From positions 1-20,449 of the forward strand of contig JBBQUP010000065.1 in assembly GCA_038212305.1 (NCBI GenBank): 20,449 bases of DNA, read 5' to 3'. Below, in pieces: positions 13,921 to 20,449 of the stretch (positions are counted from its first letter, which is position 1; the number at the start of each line of letters is the position of its first letter). Origin of the DNA: JBBQUP01 sp038212305 (GTDB lineage Bacteria > Bacteroidota > Bacteroidia > Bacteroidales > Marinilabiliaceae). The notes beneath the pieces are model-generated. The model saw nothing but the letters and a program-made list of their open reading frames with translations, made no database searches and was not told the origin of the DNA. A program made the position numbers and the translations under genes.

Positions 13921-14676
13921 TTACTTTTTAACTTTAATGTAAACCAATTTAATGTTTGCCCTATCGGTTACGCGTTCATCGATGTTAAAATGAGTCTTAA
14001 GCGATTTTATGAGAGGAGTAAGCTTATCAAATCCATAATTACGTGGATCGAAGTCGGGACGCTTTTTAATTAAAAGGTTTCCCACATCGCCTAAAAATGC
14101 CCATCCATCTTCATCGGCTATATCGTTTACTGTGGAGGATATTAATTGAAGAGTCGCCTTATCAATCTTTGGAATTGGTTCTGGGGCTTTTGTTGCTGCG
14201 GTTGGAGCTTTATCAGTTGGTTTAATCGATTGTGACCGTTTTAATATCTCCAGATATACAAACTTATCGCAGGCAACAATAAACGGACTGGGTGTTTTGC
14301 GTTCGCCAAAGCCAAAAACTTTCATTCCCGATTCTCTCAAACGAATGGCAAGGCGAGTAAAATCGCTATCGCTCGACACAATACAGAATCCATCGACCTT
14401 GCCGGTATATAAAATATCCATGGCATCAATTATCATGGCCGAGTCGGTGGCATTTTTCCCCGTTGTATAGCCATATTGCTGTATGGGTGTGATGGCATTT
14501 TCGAGCAGTACATTTTTCCAGCCTGCTAAATTAGGCTTTGTCCAATCGCCATAAATGCGCTTAAATGTTGGAACACCATATTTTGCAATTTCTTCCATCA
14601 TTCCTTTAACATTGCCCGATGGCACATTATCGGCATCAATTACAACGGCAAGCTTTAAATCGTGTTTGGGTTCCAT
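13921..14676 (-). CDS. NYN-domain ribonuclease-like protein with OST-HTH/LOTUS domain
   Basis: A 251-aa cytoplasmic protein. Residues 5-150 are an NYN (PIN-like) nuclease domain with conserved acids in VVIDADNV (D14, D16), the NATDSAMIIDAMD helix (D78, D85) and the IVSSDSDF strand (D103, D105). After a Pro/Ala/Thr-rich linker (about 153-172), residues 174-250 are an OST-HTH/LOTUS domain (LISSTVNDIADEDGW, then RNYGFDKLTPLIKSL), an RNA-binding fold. LabA/MARF1-like bacterial members have this architecture and are presumed RNA processing enzymes. It lies 30 bp after the end of the one-TM protein gene on the same strand, so they probably share a transcript. Confidence 0.9.
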   Translation of the reverse strand: MEPKHDLKLAVVIDADNVPSGNVKGMMEEIAKYGVPTFKRIYGDWTKPNLAGWKNVLLENAITPIQQYGYTTGKNATDSAMIIDAMDILYTGKVDGFCIVSSDSDFTRLAIRLRESGMKVFGFGERKTPSPFIVACDKFVYLEILKRSQSIKPTDKAPTAATKAPEPIPKIDKATLQLISSTVNDIADEDGWAFLGDVGNLLIKKRPDFDPRNYGFDKLTPLIKSLKTHFNIDERVTDRANIKLVYIKVKK

Positions 14677-14706
14677 GTTTTGGGTTTTGGGTGCATAAAC
14701 GAGTTG

Positions 14707-15129
14707 TCAAGGTAATACTTTTACACTATCAACCAAATATTCCGATTCGCCTCGCCAAAATAAAACGCCATTTTTTTGAATGTAATGCACAATAACCATT
14801 TGTCCTTGAATGGTATCGAGCTGATAGGCAAGGTTGCTTTTGGTGACAGAAAAGAGGAATTTTTCGGAAGCGAGCGTCACATTTTTATTGCCTGTTACAC
14901 TGCTTAAAATCATCTCGCCTTCGTAGGTTTTAAATAGGTTTCCTTTGTGAGAGAATTTTTGCAGTAATCCTGCACGATACCCATCGCTATAGGTAAAATA
15001 GTACTTGCCGTAAATAAAAAAGGCGAAGAAGAGTACCATCAAAATAAGAAATCCTAGAAGTATTTTTTTGGTTTTGCGCAAAAAAATTACCCATTTAGAG
15101 GTTTTTTCAGCTTTAAATTCTGCTGTCAT
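14707..15129 (-). CDS. Conserved hypothetical protein with one membrane helix
   Basis: A 140-aa protein. A basic N-terminus (about 1-24) is followed by one long hydrophobic helix (about 24-44) and then a roughly 95-residue soluble domain beginning YSDGYRAGLLQKFSHKG. The soluble part would lie in the periplasm if the positive-inside rule holds. The YRAGxxxxFSxKGxxxKTYEG pattern is one I associate with a widespread Bacteroidota family of unknown function, sometimes mislabelled as 6-phosphogluconate dehydrogenase; no dehydrogenase fold is visible here. It is upstream of the NYN gene with a 30-bp gap. No function assigned. Confidence 0.8.
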   Translation of the reverse strand: MTAEFKAEKTSKWVIFLRKTKKILLGFLILMVLFFAFFIYGKYYFTYSDGYRAGLLQKFSHKGNLFKTYEGEMILSSVTGNKNVTLASEKFLFSVTKSNLAYQLDTIQGQMVIVHYIQKNGVLFWRGESEYLVDSVKVLP

Positions 15130-15210
15130 GATTAGAAATTTAAAATGATGTTTTTATTCAAACGAACCTAAATATAAGCATAATTTATTGTTATAAACTT
15201 AATATTTTCA

Positions 15211-16197
15211 TCACTCTACTCCTAAGTAAAAAATACCACACGTTTGGCGAATTTGATCAAGTGTATCAATGAGTTTTAAACTATCGGTATGTGTCATAAT
15301 CGGACTTTGAGTTAAACCAGCATTTAAACAATGCACCACTTCGGCAGCTTCGTAATTATATCCATTTCCGATGGATTCTATAGTTATGATTTTCGATTTT
15401 TGATCTCTGTCGATGAGTGTTAAATTACCTGGAATAAACCAAAAGGAGTCGAATTTCAACGTCCCTTTTTCACCATAAACTGATGCGTTTACGCCCGATT
15501 CGGCCATGAACGATGCTGTTATATTAGCCAATTGCGTTTTAGCATATTGAAAACTGGCTGCCACACTATAATCTACTCCAGTTGAGCCAATTGCAGCCGA
15601 AGCACTCATGCTGACTGACATTCCCATTAAAAGCTGAGTTAAAAACACTGGATAAATGCCAATATCCAATAAAGCACCTCCGATGAGTTCGGGATTAAAC
15701 TTTCGATCGAGAGGATCTACAGGCCGGTGGATACAAAAGTCGGCTGTGAGTAGGTTGATATCGCCAATTACACCTTCATCAATTATATCTTTCGCTTTAA
15801 TAATATGAGGTAAAAATCGACTCCAGAGAGCTTCCATCAAAAATAAACCTTTGGTATGAGCCAGATTAATCATTTCGCGAACTTGGTGCCCATTTACAGC
15901 AAAAGGCTTTTCGCAAAGTACGTGCTTCCCTGCGTTCAAACACATTAAAGCATTGCTCATGTGCAAGTTATGGGGAGTGGCAATGTAAACCACATCAACC
16001 GCGGGGTCGTTAACAACATCTTCGTAACTGCCATACGATTTTACAAAACCATGTTTTTGTGCAAATTCTTTAGCAGTACCAGCGTTTCGCGAACCCACGG
16101 CGTATTTAACAGCTCCATGAACATGCATTAAAGCTTCGGCCATTTTATTAGCGATCATTCCGGTACCGAGAATAGCAAAATTATACGATTGACTCAT
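15211..16197 (-). CDS. Gfo/Idh/MocA-family NAD(P)-dependent oxidoreductase
   Basis: A 328-aa cytoplasmic oxidoreductase of usual length. The N-terminal Rossmann fold shows FAILGTGMIANKM (8-19). The family's nucleotide/substrate motif is LCEKPFAV (94-101, K97 probable catalytic residue). The C-terminal alpha/beta domain begins near 125, with GGALLDIGIYPV (173-184). The pattern resembles the dihydrodiol/sugar dehydrogenase branch, but the substrate cannot be read from sequence. The ATG follows an AT-rich leader, and the next gene on the strand starts 82 bp downstream, so operon membership is uncertain. Confidence 0.9.
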   Translation of the reverse strand: MSQSYNFAILGTGMIANKMAEALMHVHGAVKYAVGSRNAGTAKEFAQKHGFVKSYGSYEDVVNDPAVDVVYIATPHNLHMSNALMCLNAGKHVLCEKPFAVNGHQVREMINLAHTKGLFLMEALWSRFLPHIIKAKDIIDEGVIGDINLLTADFCIHRPVDPLDRKFNPELIGGALLDIGIYPVFLTQLLMGMSVSMSASAAIGSTGVDYSVAASFQYAKTQLANITASFMAESGVNASVYGEKGTLKFDSFWFIPGNLTLIDRDQKSKIITIESIGNGYNYEAAEVVHCLNAGLTQSPIMTHTDSLKLIDTLDQIRQTCGIFYLGVE

Positions 16198-16345
16198 TTT
16201 TTACTTTTTATTTCAAAGTTACATTTTTAATGAATAGAAGACAATTAGGAAAATTTATCAGATAGAGGTTTGAGAATGTAGAGTTGGTAATAATTGAAAA
16301 TTAGTAAAACTGCTTAATTTGGTTATGTTTAGTATTTTGTATTTT

Positions 16346-16353
16346 TAACTTTG
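16346..16353 (+). promoter_or_regulatory. Candidate -7 promoter box of the decayed toxin-antitoxin pair
   Basis: TAACTTTG matches the Bacteroidota TAnnTTTG box exactly, 15 bp before the antitoxin ATG. A TTTG at 16318-16321 would be the -33 box with a longer than usual 24-bp spacer. AAAGGAA directly before the ATG is a possible ribosome site. Confidence 0.35.
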
Positions 16354-16368
16354 AAAAACAGAAAGGAA

Positions 16369-16605
16369 ATGAAAGCGATTGAACTTAAAAAAATATTAAT
16401 TCATAGAATTGCAGAGATTAATGATGAGTCATTTTTGAATGCAATCAAAACTATTCTTGATTCAAAAACTAAAACTCGAATTATGAAGCTGACAGATGAG
16501 CAAAAAAGTGATATTTAAGAATCAAGAAATGATTTTGAGCAAGGATTGGTTATAGAACAAGCCGAATTGGATAAAGAATTTGACAAATGGGTAAGGGCAA
16601 GATAA
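16369..16605 (+). pseudogene. Antitoxin-like gene interrupted by TAA
   Basis: The frame from ATG 16369 reads MKAIELKKILIHRIAEIN to LTDEQKSDI and stops at TAA 16516-16518. It then continues in the same frame as ESRNDFEQGLVIEQAELDKE to TAA 16603-16605 (78 codons). The EQK..I.ESR..FEQG..IEQ.ELDKE.DKW pattern is typical of small antitoxins paired with ParE/RelE toxins in Bacteroidota. One nonsense change (GAA or AAA to TAA) explains the break. A truncated 49-residue product may still be made. Confidence 0.7.
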
Positions 16606-16883
16606 ATTGGACTCAAAAAGCCAATATAAGACTCTTCGGAATTCTTGATTTTTATGCAGAGAGAAACAAAAGCAATTCGTATTCGAAGAAACGTTAGTCA
16701 GAATTTAAAAAGGAATTAAACTTAGTAATTAAGCAACCTGAAATGGGAATTTAAACAGATTTTGATTCTATTCGAGGACTTACCGTAGAAGATTTTATTT
16801 TGTTTTATGAAGTTAAAGAGAATTTAATTATTGGTCATAGTGTTTGGGATTGTAGCAAAATCCGAATGCCTAAATTATATTAA
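16587..16883 (+). pseudogene. ParE/RelE-type toxin gene with two in-frame stops
   Basis: It overlaps the antitoxin by 19 bp. The frame from ATG 16587 reads INWTQKANIRLFGILDFYAE, stops at TAG 16695-16697, resumes SEFKKELNLVIKQPEMGI, stops at TAA 16752-16754, and resumes TDFDSIRGLTVEDFILFYEV, then LIIGHSVWDCSKIRMPKLY, ending at TAA 16881-16883 (98 codons). This is the ParE/RelE layout with the typical final WDCR.NP-like strand (here WDCSKIR). No frameshifts are present, so the gene died by point mutations. It is inactive as read. I see nothing gene-like in 16884-17072. Confidence 0.75.
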
Positions 16884-17072
16884 CGAACTGAATACTATAC
16901 GACTTGTTCTTCTTGTAATAGTAGCAATTTAATTATCTCTCAAATCTGTACTTTTCAGCTCACAAAAACTATGTAAAGCTTCTCGCTCTCAATCTAAATT
17001 TCTTTTTATCCTCCTCATTGTATCTTCCAATAAAAAAAGAAATCTTTGCAGCGCATTTGATCAAAGTATAGC

Positions 17073-18062
17073 ATGAGTCTGTTTATGAAGCGAATAAAAA
17101 GTTTGTTGCCCGATTATTTTATTTTGGGGATCGTCCTCATGATAATTTTGGCCTATCTCATTCCCGGAATTGGATCCCAAGGAAGCGCAATTGAACTAAA
17201 ATCGCTTATCAGAGTTGGTATTATGCTGTTATTCTTTTTTTACGGGCTACGATTAAACCCCGAAAAGTTGAAAAAGGATTTGAGTAATTGGAAGCTTCAC
17301 ATTACTATTCAGCTTCTTACTTTTTTGGTATTTCCGTTAGTTGTATTGGCTTTTTATCCTTTTTTTCATCATTCGGACTATTTTCAAATATGGTTCGCGA
17401 TCTTTTTTTTGGCTGCACTGCCAAGTACAGTGAGCTCATCGGTGGTGATGGTGAGCATAGCAAAAGGCAATATTTCGGGAGCTATTTTTAATGCCAGCAT
17501 ATCGGGTATTATTGGCATTGTGATTACTCCGCTTTGGGTAAGTTTGTTTATGAATACCAATTCGGGCAGTTTCGACTTTTCAAAAACCATTTTGGATTTA
17601 GTAATTCAAATACTGATTCCTTTGATTTTGGGATTAATCCTTCATAGTTATTGGGGTGGGTGGGCCAGTAAAAACAGTAAATGGTTAAGTTGGTTTGATA
17701 AAAGTGTTATCCTCACCATTGTATACAATAGTTTTAGTAATTCGTTTATGGGTGGAGTGTTTCAAGAGATACCGAATGTTTTATTACTCATTTTATCAAC
17801 TATTGTTATCAGCCTCTTTTTCGCACTGTTTTATTTTTCAATCTGGATATCGAAAAAAATAGGTTTTAACCGAGAAGAGCAAATTACCGTTGTGTTTTGC
17901 GGCTCTAAAAAGTCGTTGGTTCATGGTTCGGTTATGGCCAGCGTTTTGTTTGCAGGTAGTGCTTCTGGAAGTCTGTTTTTAGTGCCAATTATGATGTATC
18001 ATGCGTTTCAGTTATTCTACATTAGCATAGTCGCTCGTAAGATGGGGATGGAGAAAAGATAA
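17073..18062 (+). CDS. SBF-like (bile acid:sodium symporter family) membrane transporter
   Basis: A 329-aa inner-membrane protein with about ten hydrophobic helices across its whole length, matching the SBF-like (PF13593) family. Characteristic segments are LLFFFYGLRLNPEKL, AALPSTVSSSVVMVSIAKGN (the inverted-repeat crossover helix) and VVFCGSKKSLVHGSVMA. Family members are presumed sodium-coupled importers of organic anions; no substrate is known for this branch. The start may be ATG 17073 or the in-frame ATG 17085 (MKRIKSLLPDYF), which begins at the usual family N-terminus. It stands alone with the flavodoxin pseudogene convergent to it. Confidence 0.88.
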   Translation: MSLFMKRIKSLLPDYFILGIVLMIILAYLIPGIGSQGSAIELKSLIRVGIMLLFFFYGLRLNPEKLKKDLSNWKLHITIQLLTFLVFPLVVLAFYPFFHHSDYFQIWFAIFFLAALPSTVSSSVVMVSIAKGNISGAIFNASISGIIGIVITPLWVSLFMNTNSGSFDFSKTILDLVIQILIPLILGLILHSYWGGWASKNSKWLSWFDKSVILTIVYNSFSNSFMGGVFQEIPNVLLLILSTIVISLFFALFYFSIWISKKIGFNREEQITVVFCGSKKSLVHGSVMASVLFAGSASGSLFLVPIMMYHAFQLFYISIVARKMGMEKR

Positions 18063-18390
18063 AGATCCGCGAATAACGAAAGATAATTTAAAAAATATTC
18101 TTGTTGAATTGCATTAAAGTGGTTGTCTATGTGATTTTATTATTAGGTTGATGAGGTATATAATTATGACCAATTTTAATGATCTCAGTTATTTAATAAG
18201 AAAGAGATGGGCAAGCGATTTTTAAAAACTATTTAATTATTAAAAGGACTCGTATTTTGAATGAAATATTGAATTGTTGCCTTACCTGGTTTATTAATAA
18301 TTGTCTCATTATTTTCTAAGCAATCAGCTATTCCTGATTAATACTAACAAAATCACCTTTTAATGTCAGCGGCAGTCCGATTTTTGTTAA
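18063..18390. other. AT-rich intergenic stretch without recognisable content
   Basis: About 330 bp between the SBF-like gene and the flavodoxin pseudogene. Both strands have frequent stops in all frames. I see no strong terminator, repeat or gene trace. Confidence 0.5.
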
Positions 18391-18914
18391 TCAATAAGTG
18401 TTAGGATGAACTTCTATCAATGGCAATTTTGATTTTATTAATTCGTAAGGGTCGGTTACATAGAAACAAGGCAACGTTTTTTCGATAAATCGAACTGCTT
18501 TTTTTAAGTCCTTTTCATTAGGCTTAGATTACCGCCACCAATAATTTCCCATGGACTTGCCTCATCATAACCTCGTACAGAGAATTCGCCCAAAAGATTC
18601 TTTCCCTTTTTTAGCAGTGCCTTTTTTAGCCTTTTGTGATATGTGCTCAAGACTGGTGCTCCACGACTAGAGAATATAAATACATCCTGTCTGGCTTGTT
18701 CTAGTCTTTCCGCCACATCGAAAATTTTTGAATGATGGGTACCAAAATAAATCTCTGAGCCAAGTCCAATGGTGTTATACTGATCAAGGTCTTCATTAAG
18801 AGCTTCTTAAACATTAATAAATCGGCAACCTAATCTATGAGCCATAGTTCTAGCTAATTTCATGGTATTACCGTTGTAAATGGATTCGTAGGTTATAATG
18901 ATTTTGTTTTTCAT
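18391..18914 (-). pseudogene. Flavodoxin-family gene with nonsense codon and frameshift
   Basis: From ATG 18912-18914 the frame reads IIITYESIYNGNTMKLART, the flavodoxin FMN-phosphate loop (SxxxGNTxKxA). TAA at 18807-18809 interrupts it at codon 36. The same frame then continues EALNEDLDQYNTIGLGSEIY, with FSSRGAP (second flavin loop), KGKNLLGEFSVRGYDEASPW and EIIGGGN. Near 18530-18535 the match moves one frame to KPNEKDLKKAVRFIEKTLPC and VTDPYELIKSKLPLIEVHP, ending at TGA 18391-18393. The two lesions sit in an otherwise full-length gene of about 174 codons. An electron-transfer role has been lost unless the internal ATG-initiated fragment 18504-18716 is made. Confidence 0.8.
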
Positions 18915-18959
18915 TTTCTAAATATTTTAAGAATGCTCTATTTTAGGTAGGAACAACAA

Positions 18960-19346
18960 CTATAATTTCATTCCGCCGCGTATTACAAATACTATATAAA
19001 GTATCACAAATCCCCCGTCGATTATTCCGGTAAACCAAAAGGTTGATGGGAAATCAGCAACAAACAATATATATATGTATAGTTGAACAACATAGAACGA
19101 CCTGCCTATAATCAGGCATCCTACATTAAAGGCATACCTCTTGATATTGAGGGCCGACAAAAACTGCAAATAAGCAAAACAAATAAAAAACGAACCCAAA
19201 AAAACCGCATAGAAAGGGTCTATCGCCGGATTGTCGATTTTACGGCCTATCCCTATAAAGAATAAATACTGAATTGCTGCAATGGTATCCCAAATGCCAC
19301 TTGCAAAAAAGGTTATGGCTAAGGGTTTTAATGATTTCTTATTCAT
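18960..19346 (-). CDS. Small four-TM hypothetical membrane protein
   Basis: A 128-aa protein with four hydrophobic helices (about 8-32, 44-66, 73-96 and 102-123) linked by short loops, predicted in the inner membrane. Aromatic residues are frequent, including SGIWDTIAAIQYLFFIG and WFTGIIDGGFVILYIVFV. I do not recognise the family. The gene follows the alpha/beta hydrolase gene on the same strand with a 40-bp gap, suggesting one transcript. The frame is intact, and composition and hydrophobic pattern support a real gene. Confidence 0.75.
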   Translation of the reverse strand: MNKKSLKPLAITFFASGIWDTIAAIQYLFFIGIGRKIDNPAIDPFYAVFLGSFFICFAYLQFLSALNIKRYAFNVGCLIIGRSFYVVQLYIYILFVADFPSTFWFTGIIDGGFVILYIVFVIRGGMKL

Positions 19347-19386
19347 AAAGCAGGAAATTTTTGCGTTATTTTAAATGTTGTGTTTT

Positions 19387-20449
19387 CTATCTGTCGGCGA
19401 GACTGGTTTTATCGTTTAAAATATCGTTTTCAATAATTTTTCTTACCCTTTCAGGTTCTTCAAAAATTGGACTATGTGCCGAATTTTCGAAAGTATAAAA
19501 TCCTTTTACTGGTGCTTGAATCGCCTCAAAATACTTCTTTGCAAGGGTATATGATACCGTATAGTCGTAAATACCGTGAAAAAAATAGACTGGGATAGTG
19601 AGTTCATTCACCTGTTGGGTCAAATTTTTGGCAATAATAGTATCCCAGAGTGGGTGGACACCCGCCTCGGCTTTGCCTCGCCATAAATTGAACTTTTCCT
19701 TTAAAGTGTACTCACTGCAGGTCAGAGAGGGTATAAAAACACCTGTTATTATTGAATTCATGTCACGTGTTGTACCAATTCCAAGACTATGCATTGCCTC
19801 GTCACGCAGTTTGAGGTAGCCATAAGGTATAACATCTGTAACCGGTGAGGCCTCCAGTATTCGTACCATTTTCCTGTCTCCAGCTTCCTTGTATTTCTTC
19901 AGGATATATTCATACGCCAATCTTTCAGATTTTAAGTGGTCCGACATCTGGCCAACACCGATGTAAGCATGGTATAACTCCGGTGCCCTTGCTGCCGCCT
20001 GTATGCCAATGTAGCTTCCCCCCGAACGCCCCATGAGGTAAATTTTTTCCTGCCCAAAACGGTTACGGAGATAATCTGTCACCTCTTTTGTGTCGGATAT
20101 CATTTGATCCAGGTTCATGGTCGCAGCGGGTATGCTGGCACTGTACGATAGTCCTGAGCCACGCTGTTCCCACCACACCACAGTGAAATAGTCTTCAAGC
20201 CCGGTAGGGTATTTTTGAGTAAGAAAATAATCGGGTATACCTCCGTGAAGGTAGAGCAGAACGGGGTTTTCCTGGTTTTTGCTCTTGATAAACATCCCTT
20301 GTCGGATACCTCCAATTGTAATAAAAGTTTTTTCAGAAATGCTTCCAACTAATAGATTCCCGTTTTTATCTTTAAACGGTACAGGCTTTCCGGGACTAAG
20401 AAAAAACAAAATGCCAGTCACAATTATCATTAGTCCTGCTACTATTGCT
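19387..20449 (-). CDS. Alpha/beta hydrolase, proline iminopeptidase-like, membrane-anchored, 5' end outside window
   Basis: Counting from the ATG at 20428-20430 there are 347 residues. The frame stays open to the window edge with hydrophobic codons (AIVAGL), so the real start is probably outside and the N-terminus is a signal anchor running on into IIVTGILFFLSPG. The hydrolase fold shows the oxyanion LYLHGG (H62-G64), WWEQRGSGLS (87-96), nucleophile elbow GRSGGS (S136 by this count), and probable D289 in IYDYTV and H319 in ENSAHSP, a complete triad. The pattern is closest to prolyl aminopeptidase-type hydrolases; the true substrate is not known. Catalytic domain likely outside the cytoplasm. 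First of a two-gene unit with the small four-TM protein. Confidence 0.85.
   Translation of the reverse strand, partial: AIVAGLMIIVTGILFFLSPGKPVPFKDKNGNLLVGSISEKTFITIGGIRQGMFIKSKNQENPVLLYLHGGIPDYFLTQKYPTGLEDYFTVVWWEQRGSGLSYSASIPAATMNLDQMISDTKEVTDYLRNRFGQEKIYLMGRSGGSYIGIQAAARAPELYHAYIGVGQMSDHLKSERLAYEYILKKYKEAGDRKMVRILEASPVTDVIPYGYLKLRDEAMHSLGIGTTRDMNSIITGVFIPSLTCSEYTLKEKFNLWRGKAEAGVHPLWDTIIAKNLTQQVNELTIPVYFFHGIYDYTVSYTLAKKYFEAIQAPVKGFYTFENSAHSPIFEEPERVRKIIENDILNDKTSLADR

Noticed and set aside
14707..15129. 6-phosphogluconate dehydrogenase label for the one-TM protein
   Set aside because: At 140 aa with one helix and no Rossmann motif the sequence cannot be that enzyme.

Overview
The window looks like a chromosomal piece of an AT-rich Bacteroidota, probably a free-living anaerobic or facultative member of the Bacteroidales/Marinilabiliales or a relative. 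The evidence is a secreted protein ending in a type IX secretion (Por) sorting domain, a FISUMP lipoprotein, weak Shine-Dalgarno signals, promoter-like TAnnTTTG boxes, and several gene families common in that phylum. No rRNA, tRNA or CRISPR array was seen.

Layout. 1-4020 is a patchwork of repeats and damaged accessory genes. An intact CPA2-type cation/proton antiporter with a Usp-like tail overlaps a small membrane protein that is interrupted by a TGA codon. Both sit between two copies of a composite non-coding module (51-bp stem-loop, about 130-bp palindrome resembling an integron attC site, 51-bp stem-loop). A remnant of a type I restriction gene follows. 4141-8601 holds a large T9SS-exported GLUG/YDG-repeat surface protein, a terminator hairpin, an IS4-type transposase remnant and a FISUMP lipoprotein.

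8784-12660 is the most interesting part: a minus-strand cluster, apparently read from a Bacteroidota-type promoter at about 12650. In transcription order it holds an ArsM-like SAM methyltransferase, a 31-codon Lys-rich/Cys-rich peptide gene (11725-11820), a radical SAM/SPASM enzyme, and a thioredoxin-thioredoxin reductase fusion with a CPPC site and without the usual NADPH-binding arginines. I read it as a candidate RiPP (ribosomally made, post-translationally modified peptide) system with thiol or metalloid chemistry. The spacers carry unusual long perfect inverted repeats: 36 bp between peptide and maturase, and 29 bp flanking the maturase.

12700-20449 is more ordinary: a REP/MITE-like inverted repeat with a remnant of a second NYN-gene 3' end, a PIN/RHH toxin-antitoxin pair, an NYN-OST-HTH protein, a one-TM protein, a Gfo/Idh/MocA oxidoreductase, a decayed antitoxin/ParE pair, an SBF-like transporter, a flavodoxin pseudogene, a small four-TM protein and a 5'-truncated alpha/beta hydrolase. 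At least six in-frame stop codons in otherwise readable coding frames show widespread gene decay in the accessory parts.
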